From NCBI RefSeq assembly GCF_014650115.1, contig NZ_BMUI01000016.1:62001-126000 (forward strand): 64,000 nt of DNA, given 5' to 3'. The notes beneath the pieces were generated by a model. That model made no database searches, had not been told where the DNA came from, and saw only the letters and a program-made list of their open reading frames with translations. Shown in pieces: positions 59,807-64,000 of this stretch. The translations under genes were made by a program, and so were the position numbers. The DNA is from Streptomyces olivaceoviridis. Its GTDB lineage: Bacteria; Actinomycetota; Actinomycetes; Streptomycetales; Streptomycetaceae. Each line of letters opens with the position of its first letter. Positions within the stretch are counted from its first letter, which is position 1.

Positions 59807-61255
59807 ATGGGGTACGTGACTCGGATCGTGATCATCGGTGGCGGACCCGGCGGATACGAAGCGGCGCTGGTGGCCGCTCAGCTCGGGGCGGAGGTGACCG
59901 TCGTCGACTGCGACGGTCTGGGCGGGGCGTCGGTGCTGACCGACTGCGTGCCGTCGAAGACCCTTATCGCTACGGCCGAGGTCATGACGACCTTCGATTC
60001 GTCGTACGAAGAGCTCGGCATCATCGTCGCCGACGACACCCCGCCGCTGGAGCAGGCGGCCCGGGTGGTCGGCGTGGACCTCGGGAAGGTCAACCGCCGG
60101 GTGAAGCGGCTGGCCCTCGCCCAGTCCCACGACATCACCGCCTCCGTCACCCGTGCCGGTGCCCGGGTCATGCGCGGGCGCGGCCGGCTGGACGGGATGC
60201 AGGCGCTGGACGGGTCCCGGAAGGTCGTCGTCACCGCCGCCGACGGCACCGAGGAGACCCTCACCGCCGACGCCGTCCTCATCGCCACCGGCGGTCATCC
60301 GCGCGAGCTGCCCGACGCCCGGCCCGACGGCGAGCGCATCCTCAACTGGACCCAGGTCTACGACCTCACCGAGCTGCCGGAAGAGCTGATCGTGGTCGGG
60401 TCGGGTGTGACCGGTGCCGAGTTCGCCGGCGCGTACCAGGCCCTGGGCTCGAAGGTCACGCTCGTGTCGTCCCGCGACCGCGTGCTGCCGGGTGAGGACC
60501 CGGACGCCGCCGCCGTCCTGGAGGACGTCTTCCGGCGCCGTGGCATGAACGTCATGGCCCGTTCCCGCGCGCAGTCCGCCAAGCGCGTCGGCGACCGGGT
60601 CGAGGTGACGCTGGCCGACGGCCGGGTCATCAGCGGCACGCACTGCCTGATGGCCGTCGGCGCCATCCCGAACAGCGCGGGCCTCGGCCTGGAGGAGGCC
60701 GGCGTCAAGCTGCGCGAGTCGGGTCACATCTGGACGGACAAGGTGTCCCGGACGACCGCTCCCGGCGTCTACGCGGCCGGTGACGTGACCGGAGTCTTCG
60801 CTCTCGCGTCCGTCGCCGCCATGCAGGGACGTATCGCCATGTACCACTTCCTGGGCGACGCGGTGGCCCCGCTGAACCTGAAGACGGTGTCGTCCAACGT
60901 CTTCACCGACCCCGAGATCGCCACCGTCGGCTACAGCCAGGCGGACGTGGACGCGGGCAAGATCGACGCGCGGGTCGTCAAGCTCCCGCTGCTGCGCAAC
61001 CCGCGCGCCAAGATGCAGGGCATCCGGGACGGCTTCGTGAAGATCTTCTGCCGGCCGGGCACCGGGATCGTCGTGGGCGGTGTGGTGGTGGCGCCGCGCG
61101 CCTCGGAACTGATCCACCCCATCTCGATCGCCGTCGACAACAATCTGACGGTCGAACAGATCGCGAACGCGTTCACGGTGTACCCCTCCCTTTCGGGGTC
61201 GATCGCGGAGGTCGCCCGGCAGCTGCACACCCGCAAGGCGAGCGCGGAGGCCTGA
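59807..61255 (+). CDS. lpdA: NAD(P)H-quinone reductase of the LpdA flavoprotein type
   Basis: 482 residues from ATG 59807; the GTG at 59816 may be the true, leaderless start, seven bases after GACAAT. The FAD-binding IVIIGGGPGGYEAALVAAQL and the NAD(P) site VVGSGVTGAEFAGAYQALGS are clear. The redox-active CxxxxC of disulfide reductases is replaced by GGASVLTDCVPSK, with only one Cys, as in M. tuberculosis LpdA, which reduces quinones rather than disulfides. Near the C-terminus, HPISIAVDNNLTVEQI lacks the usual H-x-x-x-x-E pair. Synteny with the M. tuberculosis nucleoside locus supports the name. Confidence 0.87.
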   Translation: MGYVTRIVIIGGGPGGYEAALVAAQLGAEVTVVDCDGLGGASVLTDCVPSKTLIATAEVMTTFDSSYEELGIIVADDTPPLEQAARVVGVDLGKVNRRVKRLALAQSHDITASVTRAGARVMRGRGRLDGMQALDGSRKVVVTAADGTEETLTADAVLIATGGHPRELPDARPDGERILNWTQVYDLTELPEELIVVGSGVTGAEFAGAYQALGSKVTLVSSRDRVLPGEDPDAAAVLEDVFRRRGMNVMARSRAQSAKRVGDRVEVTLADGRVISGTHCLMAVGAIPNSAGLGLEEAGVKLRESGHIWTDKVSRTTAPGVYAAGDVTGVFALASVAAMQGRIAMYHFLGDAVAPLNLKTVSSNVFTDPEIATVGYSQADVDAGKIDARVVKLPLLRNPRAKMQGIRDGFVKIFCRPGTGIVVGGVVVAPRASELIHPISIAVDNNLTVEQIANAFTVYPSLSGSIAEVARQLHTRKASAEA

Positions 61256-61421
61256 CGGCCCCCGCCGACTCCCCCCAGGTCAGGGGGTGTTGTGGCGTGT
61301 GCGGTCGGCATAGTCGGGGCGAGCGGGTGCTATACCACTTCCCGCCCTGCCATGCGAACAACTTCTGCTATTCGGCGCAAACTGCTGAAAGCAGACGGTC
61401 GCTGGGGTTACTGTCAGTTTC

Positions 61422-62354
61422 GTGTTCGCTGCTGAACGTCGCCAATTGATCCTAGAAATGGTGCGAGCGAACGGTGCCGTGTCGCTCCGTGAGCTCGCCC
61501 GCGTCGTCCAGACCTCCGAAGTGACCGTACGGCGGGACGTGCGGGCACTGGAGGCAGAAGGACTCCTCGACCGCCGGCACGGCGGTGCGGTACTGCCGGG
61601 CGGGTTCACGCGAGAGTCCGGCTTTCCGCAGAAATCCCATCTCGCGACCGCCGAGAAGACGGCCATCGCCGACCTCGCCGCGAGCCTCGTCGAAGAAGGC
61701 GAGGCGATCGTGGTCGGGGCCGGTACGACCACGCAGGAGCTGGCCCGCCGGCTCGCGCGCGTGCCGGGCCTGACGGTCGTCACCAACTCCCTCCTGGTGG
61801 CCCAGGCGTTGGCCCACGCCAACCGGGTGGAGGTCGTGATGACCGGAGGCACCCTGCGCGGCTCCAACTACGCCCTCGTCGGCTCCGGCGCGGAACAGTC
61901 CCTCCAGGGCCTGCGCGTGTCGAAGGCATTCCTCTCCGGAAGCGGTCTGACGGCCGAGCGCGGCCTGTCCACCTCCAACATGCTCTCGGCATCCGTCGAC
62001 CGGGCCCTCGTCCAGGCCGCCGCGGAGGTCGTGGTCCTCGCCGACCACACCAAGCTCGGCACGGACACCATGTTCCAGACCGTGCCGACGGACCTCATCA
62101 CCCGGCTCGTCACCGACGAGCCCCCGCCCCACGACGACCGCGCCGCCACGGAGTTGCAGGCGCTCGCGGACCAGGGCGTGCAGATCGCCGTGGCCGGGGC
62201 GAGTGGGAACCCGGGGGGTGAACAGGTCCCGGCGACTCGCCGCGCCCCACTGCCGGGGCCGCGCAGGGGGCACGTGGCGCTCCGCTCGGGGGCGGGGCTG
62301 GGGGAGTCGGCCGCGGCCGAGCGGGGGCGCGTCGCCGATCTGCGCAGGCGCTGA
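61422..62354 (+). CDS. DeoR-family transcriptional regulator
   Basis: The GTG at 61422 is seven bases after TACTGT and is probably leaderless. The DeoR helix-turn-helix covers residues 5-58 (RRQLILEMVRANGAVSLREL, then TSEVTVRRDVRALEAEGLLD, RRHGGA). The sensor domain has IVVGAGTTTQELARRLARVP and SKAFLSGSGLTAERGLSTSN, as in regulators that bind sugar phosphates. A Pro/Arg-rich tail after residue 255 ends in VADLRRR. It is the only DeoR-type regulator here and lies near the nucleoside genes, so it is the best candidate to bind CTACGCGCGTAG. Its own promoter has no such site. Confidence 0.87.
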   Translation: MFAAERRQLILEMVRANGAVSLRELARVVQTSEVTVRRDVRALEAEGLLDRRHGGAVLPGGFTRESGFPQKSHLATAEKTAIADLAASLVEEGEAIVVGAGTTTQELARRLARVPGLTVVTNSLLVAQALAHANRVEVVMTGGTLRGSNYALVGSGAEQSLQGLRVSKAFLSGSGLTAERGLSTSNMLSASVDRALVQAAAEVVVLADHTKLGTDTMFQTVPTDLITRLVTDEPPPHDDRAATELQALADQGVQIAVAGASGNPGGEQVPATRRAPLPGPRRGHVALRSGAGLGESAAAERGRVADLRRR

Positions 62355-62359
62355 GGACG

Positions 62360-62470
62360 CCCGGACGTCCGTGCGGGGCACGGGGCACGGGGCGTCGGGG
62401 GGCCGCGGTCCGCGGTGGTCGTTCGCGCCCACGCGGCGGCAGCTCATCGCGAAGGGTCCCGCGCCCCTTC
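62360..62470 (-). repeat. Interspersed intergenic repeat, inverted copy
   Basis: On the minus strand it starts with aaggggcgcgggacccttcg and runs through GC-rich inverted repeats, resembling the units at 44139 and 49607. It lies at the start of the 513-base gap 62355-62867. Confidence 0.45.
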
Positions 62471-62780
62471 AGGCCCGCCGTCCTCGGGTCGGCCGGGCCG
62501 GGCCCGGCAGGGGGCGAAGGCCGTGACGGCCGCCGGGGCGTACCGGCGGCGGGAGATCCGGGTCACCAGCCGCCCCATGGTGCGCTCCTCCGCCAAGCCG
62601 CCCGGCAGGACCAGGCCGAGTGTCTCGGCGAGCGGCCTGCGGCCGAGGTGGACCAGGGCGCTCTCGTTCTGCTGGCGGGTCCACTCCGGTGCGGCGCTGG
62701 TCAACTCGTTCCACAGAACCTGGGCGTCCGGACGGTAGGGGTCGTGGCCGGCCGGCGTCGGCGCTGGTGACGGTGGAGAC
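62444..62780 (-). pseudogene. Remnant of an unrecognised gene
   Basis: The minus strand reads AGHDPYRPDAQVLWNELTSA, APEWTRQQNESALVHLGRRP and LAETLGLVLPGGLAEERTMG, which looks like real protein with good codon use. It has no proper start: the frame comes in from Pro/Ser-rich sequence next to the terminator. I take it as the C-terminal part of a truncated gene; a short gene from the TTG at 62704 is the alternative. Confidence 0.35.
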
Positions 62781-62818
62781 GAGGTCCACGCGGCCCGCTC
62801 GGGGTCCGGGGAAGCGGT

Positions 62819-62844
62819 CGGCCCCCGGTGCGTACCGGGGGCCG
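62819..62844. terminator. Terminator of the acyl-CoA carboxylase gene
   Basis: CGGCCCCCGGT at 62819-62829 pairs with ACCGGGGGCCG at 62834-62844 around a four-base loop, 24 bases beyond the carboxylase stop. Confidence 0.72.
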
Positions 62845-62867
62845 AGTCAGTCTTGCGATGCCGGACT

Positions 62868-64000
62868 TCAGTCCTTGATCTCGCAGATGGCCGCGCCCGA
62901 GGTGATGGACGCGCCGACCTCGGCGGTCAGGCCCTTGATGGTGCCCGCCTTGTGGGCGTTCAGGGGCTGCTCCATCTTCATGGCCTCCAGGACGACGACC
63001 AGGTCGCCCTCCTTGACCTCCTGGCCCTCCTCGACGGCGATCTTCACGATCGTGCCCTGCATCGGCGAGGCGAGGGTGTCGCCGGAGGCGACCGGGCCGG
63101 ACTTCTTCGCCGCGCGGCGCTTCGGCTTGGCGCCGGCCGCGAGACCCGTGCGGGCCAGGCTCATGCCCAGCGACGACGGAAGCGAGACCTCCAGGCGCTT
63201 GCCGCCGACCTCGACGACGACCGTCTCGCGGCCCAGCTCCTCCTCCGCCTCGACGTCGGCGGGCGCGGCGAAGGGCTTGATCTCGTTGACGAACTCGGTC
63301 TCGATCCAGCGGGTGTGGACCGTGAAGGGGTCCTGGGAGCCGGTCAGCTCGGGGGCGAACGCCGGGTCCCGCACGACCACGCGGTGGAAGGGGATCGCCG
63401 TCGCCATGCCCTCGACCTGGAACTCGTCCAGGGCGCGGGCGGCCCGCTCCAGGGCCTCCTTGCGGGTACGGCCGGTCACGACCAGCTTGGCGAGCAGCGA
63501 GTCCCAGGCCGGGCCGATGACCGAACCGGCCTCCACGCCCGCGTCCAGCCGGACGCCGGGGCCGGACGGCGGGTCGAACCGGGTGACCGTGCCGGGGGCC
63601 GGGAGGAAGTTACGGCCCGGGTCCTCGCCGTTGATGCGGAACTCGAACGAGTGACCGCGCAGCACCGGGTCGCCGTAACCGAGCTCCTCGCCGTCGGCGA
63701 TGCGGAACATCTCGCGGACCAGGTCGATGCCGGCGACCTCCTCGGTCACCGGGTGCTCCACCTGGAGTCGGGTGTTCACCTCCAGGAAGGAGATGGTGCC
63801 GTCCTGGCCGACCAGGAACTCACAGGTGCCGGCGCCCTCGTAGCCGGCCTCCTTCAGGATGGCCTTCGAGGCGCGGTACAGCTCGGCGACCTGCTCCTCG
63901 GACAGGAACGGCGCCGGGGCCTCCTCGACCAGCTTCTGGTGGCGGCGCTGGAGGGAGCAGTCACGGGTGGAGACCACGACCACGTTGCCGTGCTTGTCGG
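62868..64000 (-). CDS. accA2: Acetyl-/propionyl-CoA carboxylase alpha subunit (biotin carboxylase plus biotin carrier), C-terminal part
   Basis: About 377 residues are inside the window; the N-terminal third of the biotin carboxylase domain is beyond the right edge. The visible part starts in VVVVSTRDCSLQRRHQKLVE, a biotin carboxylase strand, then has FLEVNTRLQVEHPVTEEVAG, with the catalytic Glu/Asn/Arg. The biotin carboxylase C-terminal domain follows, then a basic Lys/Arg linker. The biotinyl domain carries the modified Lys in VVVLEAMKMEQPLNAHKAG. It supplies carboxybiotin to a separate carboxyltransferase making malonyl- or methylmalonyl-CoA. The symbol follows the S. coelicolor gene at this place. 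Confidence 0.9.
   Translation of the reverse strand, partial: DKHGNVVVVSTRDCSLQRRHQKLVEEAPAPFLSEEQVAELYRASKAILKEAGYEGAGTCEFLVGQDGTISFLEVNTRLQVEHPVTEEVAGIDLVREMFRIADGEELGYGDPVLRGHSFEFRINGEDPGRNFLPAPGTVTRFDPPSGPGVRLDAGVEAGSVIGPAWDSLLAKLVVTGRTRKEALERAARALDEFQVEGMATAIPFHRVVVRDPAFAPELTGSQDPFTVHTRWIETEFVNEIKPFAAPADVEAEEELGRETVVVEVGGKRLEVSLPSSLGMSLARTGLAAGAKPKRRAAKKSGPVASGDTLASPMQGTIVKIAVEEGQEVKEGDLVVVLEAMKMEQPLNAHKAGTIKGLTAEVGASITSGAAICEIKD

Overview
The window is typical Streptomyces chromosome: very high GC, third codon positions almost always G or C, several GTG starts, five or six probable leaderless starts, and core-region Streptomyces genes (AfsQ1/AfsQ2/SigQ, methylmalonyl-CoA mutase large subunit, a Kdn/sialic-acid-like wall polymer cluster, acyl-CoA carboxylase). 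Gene content and order match the S. coelicolor SCO486x-SCO492x region as I remember it. I could run no search.

Layout. 1-8.4 kb: the 5' end of a probable uraD, a leaderless GH20 hexosaminidase, small unknowns, and two tandem paralogous pairs of an ECF sigma factor and a single-pass membrane protein with a Gly/Asn-rich tail. 8.6-12.2 kb: L,D-transpeptidase lipoprotein, methylmalonyl-CoA mutase catalytic subunit, LysE/LeuE exporter, and a rearrangement scar (3' remnant of a lost gene plus a transposase fragment). 12.2-20.9 kb: acyltransferase and a divergent glycosyltransferase / CMP-nonulosonate cluster (two polysialyltransferase-like proteins, GT2, another glycosyltransferase-like protein, NeuA-HAD fusion, NeuB-like synthase), probably making a Kdn-type teichulosonic acid. 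20.9-24.5 kb: Esx-like helical protein, alpha/beta hydrolase with a TTA codon, lipoprotein, and a frameshifted methyltransferase.

24.7-33.3 kb, 41.3-42.5 kb and 48.4-59.2 kb hold a dispersed nucleoside salvage system: BMP-type ABC transporter, cytidine deaminase, thymidine phosphorylase, adenosine deaminase, uridine kinase-like protein, deoC with a split ALDH16-like aldehyde dehydrogenase pair, a phospho-sugar mutase that may be the phosphopentomutase, and purine nucleoside phosphorylase. Five of its promoters carry the palindrome CTACGCGCGTAG or a one- or two-base variant, in -10/-35 positions. A DeoR-family repressor at 61.4 kb is the nearest candidate regulator. Together these genes take imported nucleosides to free bases plus (deoxy)ribose phosphates and, through DeoC and the aldehyde dehydrogenase, to glyceraldehyde-3-phosphate and acetate. 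The transporter ATPase gene seems to start with AUC.

33.4-35.9 kb is a complete group II intron (ORF with RT, maturase and HNH domains; domains V and VI visible). It is inserted between the A and the TG of the start codon of a Uma2-family gene, which is also frameshifted further on. 36.5-48.3 kb: STAS protein overlapping convergently with a SnoaL-tailed sigma factor, MFS/LysR divergent pair, alpha/beta hydrolase-like protein without the usual Ser, small secreted and membrane proteins, and the afsQ1-afsQ2-lipoprotein operon divergent from sigQ with a perfect AfsQ1 box. 53-64 kb: PH-like membrane proteins (one frameshifted), LpdA-type quinone reductase, DeoR regulator and the 3' two thirds of an acyl-CoA carboxylase alpha subunit. 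I saw no tRNA, rRNA or CRISPR array.
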